A stretch of DNA of 64,000 nucleotides from CAZKFA01 sp964551925 (GTDB lineage Bacteria; Cyanobacteriota; Vampirovibrionia; LMEP-6097): assembly GCA_964551925.1 (NCBI GenBank), contig CAZKFA010000002.1, forward strand, positions 3,623 to 67,622, read 5' to 3'. The notes beneath the pieces are model-generated. The model was not told the origin of the DNA and searched no databases. It was given only the letters and a program-made list of their open reading frames with translations. Positions 32,065-41,241 of the stretch are shown here, in pieces (position 1 is the first letter of the stretch; each line of letters opens with the position of its first letter). The position numbers and the translations under genes were made by a program.

Positions 32065-33547
32065 TACTTATTACATGCATTCACTTTTGCCTACTGAGGA
32101 GTTCTTTGATCTTCATTTGGCTAAGGCTCTATCACTGCGTTTGAGTATATATCCTGTGCTGATGAACTATTTGAATGCACAGAATTTTAGTAAAGAAGCT
32201 CAAGTTTTACAGAAGCAACTTGAGATGACTAAGAGTGAAGGGCAAGACGCAAAAGAAATCTTGTTCTCTAGCAAGCGAGCTAAGGCTGAGGTTTTGGCTA
32301 AGTTTATTAATCAGCTTTTTGTTGAGCCGCAGTATTTTGGATTGCAGTTTGATATTGCTCCTACTGCTAATGATAGAGATTTGACTAGGATTTTGTTAAT
32401 TTATGATGTTTTGTATTATGGTCCTATTACGATCTTGTTTTTTTGTAAAATATTGCGCCACTATGAGAATCTTGATCACAATCCCCTGTATTTATTATTG
32501 CGCCAAACAGTAGATTATCAGCAGATTACAGAGATTAGAGTTAATAGCTTCAAAGATATTTATTATGAAGCTGCTAATAATATTTTTGAGTGGTCGATAC
32601 CTTTTATCTCTACACAGCATTTTATTAATGTCATTGAACGAATGATCAGTGAGAATAACTTAATTAATAATTCTTCTGTTTCAATTAATCCAGCGTTACC
32701 AATAGTTGATTTTGAACATCCTTGTGGCTATATCAGAGGAGCTGCTGTTATTCCACCAGTTAGCGAGGATCCATTTTTGACTTTGAGAGTGCATCCTAGT
32801 GATCCTTTTAAGCTGAGTGATCTTGTCGATTTCGGTATGCTGAGTCATGAGATGCAAGATTTTTTAATTGCTTGCCAGCAAGCTGGGACTACCATTGCCA
32901 TTGCAGGCACAATGGGTTCTGGTAAAACTACCTTGCTGAGTGCCTTGTCAGAGTACTGGCCTAATAGAGGGCGTAAGGCTACTATCGAAGATACTCCAGA
33001 ATTGCGACCTACGATTGATGATCTGGTGAAGATGCGTACCATTGATTATGATCGTAGCGATCTTAAGAATATAGATGTAACGCGTTTGACCAAAGCCTGT
33101 AAGCGTCATAGTGTGCGTTACGTGGTTCTCTCAGAAGCTCGAGATGGTTCTGCCTGGGAAATTCTACAGTTGTCGCAAGCCATATTAGGTTGTCTGATGA
33201 CTTTTCATTATACTTTACGTTCTGATAAATTTTTGGTTGATCAAGCGTTAAATACTTTGGCTGCTTTGTGTAAGCAGAATCCTTTATCACCAAAAGGAGA
33301 AGATCTAAAGTATCTTATTGCTGATATGTTGCAGATTCTTATTCTTGTAGAACAAAGTCCCCAAGATAATTTGCGTCGGGTTATTAAAATTTATTATATT
33401 ACTGGATATGATGAGTTGCATGGTGGACATTTTAAATATATTGAATTATTTGGTTTTGATAAACAGTCGGGATTCCTACTAGCCAATATTAGTAAAGAGT
33501 TTGAAGCGTACTTACAACAAAGAGGAGTAAATTACAGATTTAATTGA
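32057..33547 (+). CDS. TadA/CpaF-type secretion ATPase
   Basis: 496 residues. The catalytic core is intact: VDFEHPCGYIRGAAVIPPV, then LRVHPSDPFKLSDLVDFGML, Walker A AIAGTMGSGKTTLLSAL, the Asp box ATIEDTPELRP, the Walker B region RYVVLSEARDG and a His-containing FHYTLRSD. This is the hexameric motor that powers Flp pilus assembly from the inner membrane. The N-terminal 200 residues diverge from typical TadA. The ATG lies inside the end of the previous gene (ATGGCTAG). It is the best-conserved protein of the locus. Confidence 0.9.
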   Translation: MASTYYMHSLLPTEEFFDLHLAKALSLRLSIYPVLMNYLNAQNFSKEAQVLQKQLEMTKSEGQDAKEILFSSKRAKAEVLAKFINQLFVEPQYFGLQFDIAPTANDRDLTRILLIYDVLYYGPITILFFCKILRHYENLDHNPLYLLLRQTVDYQQITEIRVNSFKDIYYEAANNIFEWSIPFISTQHFINVIERMISENNLINNSSVSINPALPIVDFEHPCGYIRGAAVIPPVSEDPFLTLRVHPSDPFKLSDLVDFGMLSHEMQDFLIACQQAGTTIAIAGTMGSGKTTLLSALSEYWPNRGRKATIEDTPELRPTIDDLVKMRTIDYDRSDLKNIDVTRLTKACKRHSVRYVVLSEARDGSAWEILQLSQAILGCLMTFHYTLRSDKFLVDQALNTLAALCKQNPLSPKGEDLKYLIADMLQILILVEQSPQDNLRRVIKIYYITGYDELHGGHFKYIELFGFDKQSGFLLANISKEFEAYLQQRGVNYRFN

Positions 33548-34455
33548 TGGTGTATTTAATTCTAGTAATGATTACTGTGTTTCTGATTTTACTTTCTATG
33601 GTAATTTTCAGTAGAGCAGAGGATTGCTCTTATCCAAATTCGTTATTGCAGTCTAGGAGAGCTTTACAGTCGAATTTATTGCAAGCCATAGAATCAAGAA
33701 TTAGTCTTTGGGCTCCTCGTTTATCTAATTTAATTGGGGTGAATATCTTTTTGTGTTTGATATTGCCAAGTATAGTGATTCTGCTATTAAGTGTATTTTT
33801 ATTTGGTCCTTTTTTGGCTGGGGCTTTTGGGGGACCTATCATTGGAGTTGTGATTGCAGCGGTCTATGTTGCAAGAATATACTATTATTTATTTAGTCGC
33901 TTTAGAGAGCAAACTTTATTTCAATTAGAGAAGATATTAATGCTGATGAGCACTAATCTCAGTTCTGGAATGGCTTTTGATAATGCTATTGTACAGGCAA
34001 GTAAGGTGTATCACGCTCCGCCTATTGGTTTATCATTGCAGAGTTTTATCCAAATTAATCACAGTAATTTAGTTGCGATGTTTCCTTCATGGCTGCTTGC
34101 TCTCAAAGTAGAATACGGACTTGCTGATATAGATCAGGCAACGCAATTATTACAGCTTGAGTTAGAGCATACAACTAATCAAGAAGCTGCTCTTGCAAAT
34201 GCCGCTAGTAGTATATCAAGAAGAATAAAGCTTAATCAAAGGCAAGCTAATACTGTCAATATCTCTCTGATCACTATGGATATCTTGGTTTTATTGTTTC
34301 TATTGATTCTATTCTATGTTATTCCAAGTATTAGCGCTGCTGATATAGATTGGTGGCAGACTGAGCGCCGGCAGTGGGTTGTTGGCATCTCAGCATCATT
34401 GTTGTGGCTGTCTTATTTGTCTGTGCTTGCAATTAATTTATGGAGGCAACAATGA
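33547..34455 (+). CDS. TadB-like inner-membrane platform protein
   Basis: 302 residues with membrane segments near residues 2-22, 58-82, 88-110, 240-262 and 278-298. The cytoplasmic part contains REQTLFQLEKILMLMSTNLSSGMAFDNAIVQ, which corresponds to the T2SF-like helical bundle. TadB and TadC form the platform on which the ATPase acts. The start overlaps the stop of the ATPase gene (TGATG). An alternative TTG is one codon upstream. Confidence 0.8.
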   Translation: MVYLILVMITVFLILLSMVIFSRAEDCSYPNSLLQSRRALQSNLLQAIESRISLWAPRLSNLIGVNIFLCLILPSIVILLLSVFLFGPFLAGAFGGPIIGVVIAAVYVARIYYYLFSRFREQTLFQLEKILMLMSTNLSSGMAFDNAIVQASKVYHAPPIGLSLQSFIQINHSNLVAMFPSWLLALKVEYGLADIDQATQLLQLELEHTTNQEAALANAASSISRRIKLNQRQANTVNISLITMDILVLLFLLILFYVIPSISAADIDWWQTERRQWVVGISASLLWLSYLSVLAINLWRQQ

Positions 34456-35300
34456 TAAATATACCAATTTTGCTTTCTGCGCTATTAGTTTTGATTTATT
34501 ATTTTTTTTGTGTGCTTAATAGCAAAACTCTTTGGTTAAGAGAGCTTGCAAGGCAGAGTGCTTTGATTGAAGCCGCTAATAAAACAAGATCTAATCAGTT
34601 TAATTTAGGTCATCATTTGTATAAATTATTACCAAGTAGTTTTACTGATCGCTTGTATCATAATTATATCCTTCTAAACCGTTCTCCAGAAATGCTTTAT
34701 AAGGATTTATCTGCTTACTTTATTTCTGTGCTTGCTTTATCCTCGATCAGTTTTTGTGTAAATAATATTCTATTCCCCATGGTCTTGATATTGTTTATTC
34801 TTTGTGCAAGTTTGGAGAGTTTTTTTGCTGTAAGGCAGATGCGAGCTTCACTTGATAAAGATGTTGAGCACCTTGTTAAATGTTTAGAGGTTTTATTAAT
34901 TAAGTCTGAAGTTCCTTTGCTGACTGCTTTGCAGCTTATTAATAAAGAGCTTTCTAGCTCAATGAAATTGACACAAAGAGAGTTACAGAGGATTATTACT
35001 CAAGCTCAGAAAGATGGTCTTAAAGAGACACTGATGACCTGGCAAACAGAATCTTTTCGCTTTAGAACATTGATTGCTATCTTACTTGCAGCCAGTGATG
35101 GTGCGAGTAAAATAGCTCTTAGAGCGAATATCGCAAGCTTTTTACATCAGATTCAAGAGCAGAACACAGAGGATTTAAAAAATGAAGCTGAAAACCTACA
35201 GCTTTATTTGATCGCGCCAGCTTTAGTGATGTTGCTTATAGTGACTTATCCAATGATGGATGCAGTGATGTTTTTTATGAATAATATAAGGGGGAGTTAA
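34452..35300 (+). CDS. TadC-like inner-membrane platform protein
   Basis: 282 residues. The T2SF-like bundle includes LDKDVEHLVKCLEVLLIKSEVPLLTALQLINKEL, and the end AENLQLYLIAPALVMLLIVTYPMM is a membrane segment. The start is the ATG that overlaps the previous stop (ATGA), because GGAGG lies at ideal distance before it; the ATG four codons earlier would place that site inside the gene. It pairs with the TadB-like protein. Confidence 0.8.
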   Translation: MINIPILLSALLVLIYYFFCVLNSKTLWLRELARQSALIEAANKTRSNQFNLGHHLYKLLPSSFTDRLYHNYILLNRSPEMLYKDLSAYFISVLALSSISFCVNNILFPMVLILFILCASLESFFAVRQMRASLDKDVEHLVKCLEVLLIKSEVPLLTALQLINKELSSSMKLTQRELQRIITQAQKDGLKETLMTWQTESFRFRTLIAILLAASDGASKIALRANIASFLHQIQEQNTEDLKNEAENLQLYLIAPALVMLLIVTYPMMDAVMFFMNNIRGS

Positions 35301-35302
35301 GG

Positions 35303-37018
35303 ATGTTAAGAATAGTTGTAGTGTTATTAATTTGGGGGTTAATGCGAGTTGGAGCTGCGCCGATATTATCCTTTGAGAACAAGTCAGCAATTAAGTTTGA
35401 GAAGTTACTTACTGTGGGTGAGGTAGAGATTTTGGAATTCTCTAACCCCGTTACTTTGGCACATTATGGGACTACCGACCAATATCTAAATTATATTGAG
35501 TTAGAGAAACTTGAGCCTCAGAAAGATGGTTATCGTAAATTTATGATTAAAGCTAAGGCTGCTGGTTCAGGAGAATTAACTTTCCAGTCTGGCGTAGATT
35601 TGATTAAAATTCGAGTAATTGTAAATAATGATTATCAAATTCTTGAGACAGAACTCAATCGTTTATTTGGCTTGAAGAATAATATTAATGATATTAAAGT
35701 TATCTCTGCTAATCTGAGTAATATTGATAACGGTGAGACTCATATTTATCTTCAAGGTAAGGTTCGTACAGCCAAAGATGCCTTGCTTGCTTTAAGCTTT
35801 GCAGCTAATGCTGTCGGAGATAAAGGTGTGAAGATTTACTCCAATCCAGGCGGGCAATTACGTTCTAAGGATTTGGACTCAAATAATATCAATCAGCAAC
35901 AATCATCTCCGCTTTCTGGAGATAATTCTAGTTTTGTGGAATACTATGACGCCACTAATAAATTAATTGATACTGATAATTTACATAGAGACTTAGTGCT
36001 CGCCTCTGAAAATGAGCGAGTTATTTCCTTTATTCAGGTGGAAGAACCGAAGCGCTTCGCTGTTAAAGTAAGGTTTCTTGAGATGAATTCTCAATATGTC
36101 GATAAATTTATTAGCTCTTTATCTGTAGCTGCGCGTGGTGCTGATATTAAGGGCTCTATAGGCAGTAATGATCTGAATATACCCAATATAAGTGCTACTA
36201 ATGGTATTAGTGATTTGAAAATAACCGATGCTATTGGTTCTCAAGGTATAGCTAGAATAGCGTCAGAGATTAGCAGTGGTAATATAGTGAGCGGGGTGAC
36301 CAAGTTATTTGATAATGCTTTTTTGAACATTAATCTTAATGATTTACTACAGGAAGGTGTTTTGCGCATTGTTAATGAATTCTCTTTAGTTACTCATTCT
36401 GGTGATAGAGTAGCTTTGGGTAAAGGTATAAGATTCCCTGTCCCTAAATTAAATAATGGTCTTGGTAACAGCTCTATTACTGTAGAGTACATTCCGATTG
36501 GTTTCAAAGGAGAGCTTAAGGTTACTGGCTTAGAGAATTCTCTAATCGACGTACAAATGGCTAGTAGACTGTCTTCTGCTGAATCTAGTCTTAATAGCAT
36601 TAGTGGCATTAGTATCCCAATTTTTAATGAAGAGTATGTTAATAGTGGAGCCTTGTTGAAAAATAATCAGGAAGTTGTTCTTAATGCTTTTTTGACTGAG
36701 ACAGAAACAGTGGCTAAATCTAGCTCATTATTAGCACGCGTAGTCCCTTTTCTGGGTAGTTCGAAGCGTAAGCAAAAAAGTAAGAGCCTCTTATTTATTG
36801 CGATTAAAGCTGAAGAAGTTGAACTAACTTCTCAACAAGCATCTACCCCAGATTTAGCTATCCCGCACGTTAATCTTAATAGCAGCACTAATATTGTTGC
36901 TAATTATACTAAGCAATTAACTGCTCAACAGATTCAAGGTGTAGATATTCAGAGAATTAACGAGACTAAGCCAGTAGAGAAGATTGATCCTTTGGATATT
37001 AATATTGAGGAATTTTAA
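35303..37018 (+). CDS. CpaC/RcpA-like secretin
   Basis: 571 residues. A signal peptide ends near residue 19 (VGAAP). The N-terminal pilus-formation domain is PILSFENKSAIKFEKLLTVGEVEILEF, then a BON/N-type domain (DYQILETELNRLFGLKNNINDIKV..GKVRTAKDALLAL). The secretin core runs from about 250: FAVKVRFLEMNSQYVDKF, LQEGVLRIVNEFSLVTHSGDRVALGKGIRFPVP, and the closing LLFIAIKAEEVE. It forms the outer-membrane channel of the Tad machine. GGGGGAG stands before the ATG. Confidence 0.85.
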   Translation: MLRIVVVLLIWGLMRVGAAPILSFENKSAIKFEKLLTVGEVEILEFSNPVTLAHYGTTDQYLNYIELEKLEPQKDGYRKFMIKAKAAGSGELTFQSGVDLIKIRVIVNNDYQILETELNRLFGLKNNINDIKVISANLSNIDNGETHIYLQGKVRTAKDALLALSFAANAVGDKGVKIYSNPGGQLRSKDLDSNNINQQQSSPLSGDNSSFVEYYDATNKLIDTDNLHRDLVLASENERVISFIQVEEPKRFAVKVRFLEMNSQYVDKFISSLSVAARGADIKGSIGSNDLNIPNISATNGISDLKITDAIGSQGIARIASEISSGNIVSGVTKLFDNAFLNINLNDLLQEGVLRIVNEFSLVTHSGDRVALGKGIRFPVPKLNNGLGNSSITVEYIPIGFKGELKVTGLENSLIDVQMASRLSSAESSLNSISGISIPIFNEEYVNSGALLKNNQEVVLNAFLTETETVAKSSSLLARVVPFLGSSKRKQKSKSLLFIAIKAEEVELTSQQASTPDLAIPHVNLNSSTNIVANYTKQLTAQQIQGVDIQRINETKPVEKIDPLDINIEEF

Positions 37019-37019
37019 T

Positions 37020-37184
37020 ATGATTAATATTGTTTACGCAGGGATATTGTTTATGGCGTTGTTTATGTTTATTGCTAATGGCATGAACGGTTCTCTGACA
37101 GTGCTTGCTATGGATCAAAAATTTGCAAATGAGACTAGTTCATATATTAAAGAGCGTAATGTAAGATTAACGAATCAAAGATAA
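37020..37184 (+). CDS. Small single-pass membrane protein of the Tad-like locus
   Basis: 54 residues: MINIVYAGILFMALFMFIAN then a polar helix (GSLTVLAMDQKFANETSSYIKERNVRL). Size and layout resemble a minor pilin or TadE-type pseudopilin, but no processing site is seen. It begins right after the secretin stop and ends overlapping the next start (TAATG), so it belongs to the operon. Confidence 0.6.
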   Translation: MINIVYAGILFMALFMFIANGMNGSLTVLAMDQKFANETSSYIKERNVRLTNQR

Positions 37185-37561
37185 TGGCAATGGGAGGCAC
37201 GGCATTAATATTAGTCGCTACAACTTTTGTTGTAATGTTTGTTAATTTTATTTTACCGACTATTAATTTACATTTAATTCTAAATCGAGAACTTAGCTTA
37301 CAGCAACAAGCGCAGAATATTCTTGATAAATCACGAAGTCGTAGTGTTAGTGTAACACAGTCATTGATGGACTTAGATATTGATGGGGTTGAGATAGAGG
37401 ATATAAGAATGGAAGATATTGCTGACTATACAGTGTATAGTATTTATTTTCATCACAAGGGTTTGTTTTTTAATAACCACCTCAAGCACTCTGAGTTATA
37501 TCAACAGAAGAAAATAGCTGTTGTAATTGATAGAGATATTTTAATAGGGGAGAGAATTTAA
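37184..37561 (+). CDS. Membrane-anchored protein of the Tad-like locus
   Basis: 125 residues with one N-terminal hydrophobic helix (GTALILVATTFVVMFVNFILP), followed by a helical and then a mixed periplasmic part (DIDGVEIEDIRMEDIADYTV). The layout matches TadE/TadF minor pseudopilins, which have one helix and a small soluble domain, though the usual Glu five residues into the helix is absent. It is coupled to the previous and next genes. Confidence 0.55.
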   Translation: MAMGGTALILVATTFVVMFVNFILPTINLHLILNRELSLQQQAQNILDKSRSRSVSVTQSLMDLDIDGVEIEDIRMEDIADYTVYSIYFHHKGLFFNNHLKHSELYQQKKIAVVIDRDILIGERI

Positions 37562-37562
37562 T

Positions 37563-38357
37563 ATGGAAGTATTGACCGCAGTAGTAGTAGAAGATCAACC
37601 GATTATTTGGGAGTACATCAGGTCTTGTCTTGAACCCTGTTATCAAATCCTTGAATTCTGTACTAGTACTAGGTCTGCTGAAGAGGCTATTCGTGTTCTT
37701 AAGCCTGATTTGGTTTGGCTGGATTGTTATTTAGGAGAATTCTCTGATCGAGGTTTTGGTCTTAAAAATAGTGGCATTGAGTTAGCTTATTGGATTAAAA
37801 AACATAGGTCACAAACAAAAATATTTTTGTTCTCCGCTTCTAATGAAGGCTCTATCTTGCATAATGCTAGAAAGATTGGTGTTGAAGGTATTGCTCCTGG
37901 TGGAAAATTTTTTAGAGATAAGCAGGCTATTATTGATGGCGTCAAAGCCGTTGCTAGTGGGCGTACTTGGCTCGCTCCTAGTTTGATAGAAGACATAGAG
38001 CTTAGGGAATTAAGCAATGTTACTATTTTTGAGTTTGCGGTATTGTGTTCTTTCTTGCTCGGCAAGGGTACTGCACAAATAGCTGATGATCTTGATACCA
38101 CTCGCAAAAGTATTAATAACGTGATTTATCGCGTCAAACAAAAATTTTGTTTGCCAGAAAACTTATCCAGAGAGGATTTGCTGGAGTCCTTTAAAGATAG
38201 GCTGAAACAAGGTTTCAGTATGAGTCAATATTATTCACTTAGCGAAATTATTTCTGTTAATAGCGTCATTGAAACTTCTCTAAGACCGATGCTTGATAAT
38301 TTAAGAGATCATGACTGGGATAGAATTAAAATACATACTGCGCAAACTCCTCTCTAA
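37563..38357 (+). CDS. Response regulator, REC plus LuxR-type HTH
   Basis: 264 residues. The receiver domain has the acidic pair in VVVEDQP, phosphoacceptor Asp54 (VWLDCYLGE), Ser in FLFSAS and a Lys in APGGKFF. The output domain ends the protein with LLGKGTAQIADDLDTTRKSINNVIYRVKQKF, a NarL/LuxR helix-turn-helix. It follows the pilus genes after one base, so it probably controls pilus genes or reads a signal linked to attachment. No histidine kinase is adjacent. The 3' end overlaps the convergent gene by 32 bases. Confidence 0.85.
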   Translation: MEVLTAVVVEDQPIIWEYIRSCLEPCYQILEFCTSTRSAEEAIRVLKPDLVWLDCYLGEFSDRGFGLKNSGIELAYWIKKHRSQTKIFLFSASNEGSILHNARKIGVEGIAPGGKFFRDKQAIIDGVKAVASGRTWLAPSLIEDIELRELSNVTIFEFAVLCSFLLGKGTAQIADDLDTTRKSINNVIYRVKQKFCLPENLSREDLLESFKDRLKQGFSMSQYYSLSEIISVNSVIETSLRPMLDNLRDHDWDRIKIHTAQTPL

Positions 38358-39168
38358 GCCCGATAATCCATTGTGGTATAAGGAAGCCAAATTTAGTACT
38401 TCTTTCTTGGGTTTTAAGAATACGATGCGCGACAATAATATCTTCTTCTATCCAAACAGAGCGGATCTTATCTATAGATTGCTGGGCGAGTTTAATAAAG
38501 CTGTAAGCCTGATCTAGATTGTTTTCTTTGGCACTAATGATAGCGAGCGATCTATAGGCAAGCCCCAGATGATATAAATCCATTGATTTTGGGAATAATA
38601 CACCTTGAAGGTTTTTTATACTTGCGAGAGCTTCGGTTTCTGCACGCTGATACTCGTCTAAGGCAAGAAGATACTCAAAACGACTAGGAAAATAAGCTAA
38701 ATCATTAGTTGTTTGACCTAATAGTTGTAAGATTTGATTTTTGGTATCAATATTTTTATTCTCTAAGTAATTATCCATGAGTTTCACTAATTCAATATGA
38801 TTAGTTTCTAATTTTGTGTAGTTAAGTTCAGGATGATTGTAGTCTTGATAAAAAAAACTTAATTGCTTGCGTGTATATTTTAAATCTTGATTTTTTTTAT
38901 GTCGAATAATAGCATCATCCAAAAAAATCTCTGCTCTTTCGATGTCACCGACAGTAATTAAACTAATGGCATAGAGATAGCAAATTTTAGGGCTGATTTT
39001 GAACTTATGCTTGATCCAATCTATGTCTTTTTCCGCTTCAACAGCCTTGATAACAGCCTCGCTATTGCCCAATAACAACATATCGCGCAACTCCTCATAA
39101 GCTGGTTCAGCAGACACAGGGAGTATCAACAATAATAGAAGGCTAAATTTTAAATAGCTCTTGAGCAT
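38326..39168 (-). CDS. Exported TPR-like protein
   Basis: 280 residues with a signal peptide (LKFSLLLLLILPVSAEP). The mature part is helical, with TPR-like pairs (ICYLYAISLITVGDIERAEIFLDDAI, YHLGLAYRSLAIISAKENNLDQAYSFIKLA). Its start overlaps the end of tatD by 26 bases, so it is co-transcribed. The exported TPR type is similar to the gene at the head of the Tad-like operon, but that is not proof of a joint function. Confidence 0.7.
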   Translation of the reverse strand: MLKSYLKFSLLLLLILPVSAEPAYEELRDMLLLGNSEAVIKAVEAEKDIDWIKHKFKISPKICYLYAISLITVGDIERAEIFLDDAIIRHKKNQDLKYTRKQLSFFYQDYNHPELNYTKLETNHIELVKLMDNYLENKNIDTKNQILQLLGQTTNDLAYFPSRFEYLLALDEYQRAETEALASIKNLQGVLFPKSMDLYHLGLAYRSLAIISAKENNLDQAYSFIKLAQQSIDKIRSVWIEEDIIVAHRILKTQERSTKFGFLIPQWIIGLREEFAQYVF

Positions 39169-39955
39169 TACTAGTTGTAATTGTAGCTAATTCTGTAAGC
39201 TCTAGTTGATAACAATCAGCAAGTACAGCAGCGGTATATTGTACGAAGCTAGGTTCATTGCGCTGACCACGCTTGGCTTGTGGAGCTAAATATGGGGCAT
39301 CTGTTTCCACTAATACTCGATCAAGAGGTAGTTTTTGAGCAATCTCTCTAAAATGATTATTTTTTTTGAAAGTCAGTACTCCTGACCAAGAAACATAGAA
39401 ACCAAGTTCAATAGCTGCTAGAGCGAAGTCTAAATCACCAGTATAACAATGCAGAACTCCAGAAGCATTATTACGATTAGGTTTGAAGGATTCTTGTAGT
39501 ATGGTTAAAGTATCTTCCCATGCGTCTCTAGTATGAATTATCAGTGGTAATTTATGCTCTTGAGCTTTATTAATATGGAAGCGAAAGATTTTTTGCTGTT
39601 TCTCTCGGATTAGAAGGTCTTTAGCATGAAAATAATCTAAACCCGTTTCACCAATGGCTTTGATTTTAGATTGATTGCCTAAGGCTGTTTCAAGTAATCT
39701 AGAAAATTCATTTTCAGAATTATCGTTCCATGAGTCGATATTACAAGGATGCACCCCTAGAGCAGTAAACATATTGATTTGATTGTTACCGTTATAATGT
39801 TTCGTTAATTCAAGTAGGTAAGCAAATTCTGTTAATTTACAGCAAGGATGAACAAGTTTAGTGACACCCTCTTCAAAGGCTCTAGCCATGATAGTTTCAC
39901 GATCTGTATCGTAATCATCAAAACAGATATGAGCGTGAGTATCAATTAATTGCAT
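39143..39955 (-). CDS. tatD: TatD-family metal-dependent deoxyribonuclease
   Basis: 270 residues of the TIM-barrel TatD/YcfH family. Metal-site motifs are IDTHAHICFDDYD (HxH), GETGLDYF (Glu), PLIIHTRDAW (His), LHCYTGD (His) and LVETDAPYLAP (Asp). It acts in DNA degradation or repair, or in D-aminoacyl/other hydrolysis in related proteins. The start is the ATG next to the stop of the 78-residue gene upstream (TAAAATG). A frame beginning 17 codons earlier overlaps that gene and is rejected. Confidence 0.93.
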   Translation of the reverse strand: MQLIDTHAHICFDDYDTDRETIMARAFEEGVTKLVHPCCKLTEFAYLLELTKHYNGNNQINMFTALGVHPCNIDSWNDNSENEFSRLLETALGNQSKIKAIGETGLDYFHAKDLLIREKQQKIFRFHINKAQEHKLPLIIHTRDAWEDTLTILQESFKPNRNNASGVLHCYTGDLDFALAAIELGFYVSWSGVLTFKKNNHFREIAQKLPLDRVLVETDAPYLAPQAKRGQRNEPSFVQYTAAVLADCYQLELTELATITTSNAQELFKI

Positions 39956-39956
39956 T

Positions 39957-40193
39957 TTAACCAAATCTACCGCGTGATATCCAGCGATTAATGTGGTGTA
40001 TGCCAATACCGGTCTTGTCAGCTAATTCTGTCGGAGTTACTTTCTCCCCAAAATTCATAGAATTACGTGCTTTATTGAAAAGTTTTTCATCTTCATCAAA
40101 GCATTCTTTGCAAACGCCAGTAAGTGTATTTGTCGGCATGACCTTATTGCACATGTCGCACTTAGTTAATCTTTTTCTGTTATCTCGAAACAT
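39957..40193 (-). CDS. Small zinc-ribbon/HTH protein, YvyF-like
   Basis: 78 residues. Cys12-x2-Cys15 and Cys28-x2-Cys31 form a zinc ribbon (KCDMCN..GVCKECF). A short helix-turn-helix-like end follows (TPTELADKTGIGIHHINRWISRGRF). This layout is that of YvyF-type flagellar operon proteins and related small regulators. The gene leads the tatD-TPR operon. Together with the export-gate fragment at the window's left edge it hints that the organism has flagella. Confidence 0.65.
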   Translation of the reverse strand: MFRDNRKRLTKCDMCNKVMPTNTLTGVCKECFDEDEKLFNKARNSMNFGEKVTPTELADKTGIGIHHINRWISRGRFG

Positions 40194-40347
40194 CAGTGAA
40201 TGTTATTACCTAAGATCATTATGCCCTAATACTAGAGTTTTAATCGGCACTTTTACTTGAAAACTTTAATTTTTTGGTGAATTTATCTTAATAGGGACTT
40301 TTTCTCTTACCAGAAAAGCATTTCTGTAATATTCTAGAGTTGTCCCT

Positions 40348-41241
40348 ATGTCCTGGTTGAAACAAAAATATTTATTATTAGAGCCGAGTAGATTAGAAAC
40401 AGAATTCTATCATTTGCCTAATTTCGTACCATATTTTAGTAAAGAGCAGAAAAAACTTAAGTATGAAGGTTTTGATTGGGAGAAATCAGTTGCTGCAATG
40501 ACTGCTTTAATTCAAGAAGGTGATTGTGAGGAATATAAGTTATACAAAATTTTCATTAAGAAATGGCCATTGTATCGTGAGTTAAATACCTATATTAAAG
40601 AAAAAAATTGGCGCTCAAGTGAGAAGCTTATCAATAAAATTTTACAAATTGATTTATTGGATCCATCGGCATATTTGAATTTTGGCTTCATACTGAGATC
40701 ACAGCGTAAATTTTATCAGGCTGAACAATCCTATCTTAAAGGACTAGAATTAATTAGTCACCAAGCACCCTTCCTGACTGGATTAGCTAAGACTTATGAA
40801 GAGTTGGGTAAGTTTGAAGAAGCTGTGCATACTTGGAATAAAGTTTTTGAGGCTACTAGTAATTCTGAATCTTTAACTAAGCTAGCTGATTATAGAGTTT
40901 ATGATGCAGTTTCGGTTAGAGAATTTTTGGATCCGAATAATAATCCTCATCTGGCAACTTCTCAAGAATTAAAATCTACTAATTCTGTACTTGAAGATAA
41001 TTTGAATGATACTGTGGAGCCAGCCTTAAGTCATGAGGATAATCTTGCGCCTGGTGCTAACTTTGAAAGGCTTATGAGAAAAGAGTTTCAGGAGTATTAT
41101 AATAATATTGAAGGTCTAACCCAATTAGGTGTGAAATTAGTTCATCATCAATATACTAAACTTGCAGTAAAAGTTTTTGATCGGGTATATCAGTTATCGA
41201 GGATCCAGGGGCGGGAGATTCCTGATTATTTAAAAAACTAA
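40348..41241 (+). CDS. TPR-repeat protein, cytoplasmic
   Basis: 297 residues without a signal peptide. Two or three tetratricopeptide units are visible (NWRSSEKLINKILQIDLLDPSAYLNFGFILRSQ, KFYQAEQSYLKGLELISHQAPFLTGLAKTYEELGKFEEAVHTWNKVFEA). Charged linker segments follow, and a final helix pair. A scaffold role is likely and partners are unknown. Its last 86 bases overlap the convergent 41156-41818 gene. Confidence 0.75.
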   Translation: MSWLKQKYLLLEPSRLETEFYHLPNFVPYFSKEQKKLKYEGFDWEKSVAAMTALIQEGDCEEYKLYKIFIKKWPLYRELNTYIKEKNWRSSEKLINKILQIDLLDPSAYLNFGFILRSQRKFYQAEQSYLKGLELISHQAPFLTGLAKTYEELGKFEEAVHTWNKVFEATSNSESLTKLADYRVYDAVSVREFLDPNNNPHLATSQELKSTNSVLEDNLNDTVEPALSHEDNLAPGANFERLMRKEFQEYYNNIEGLTQLGVKLVHHQYTKLAVKVFDRVYQLSRIQGREIPDYLKN

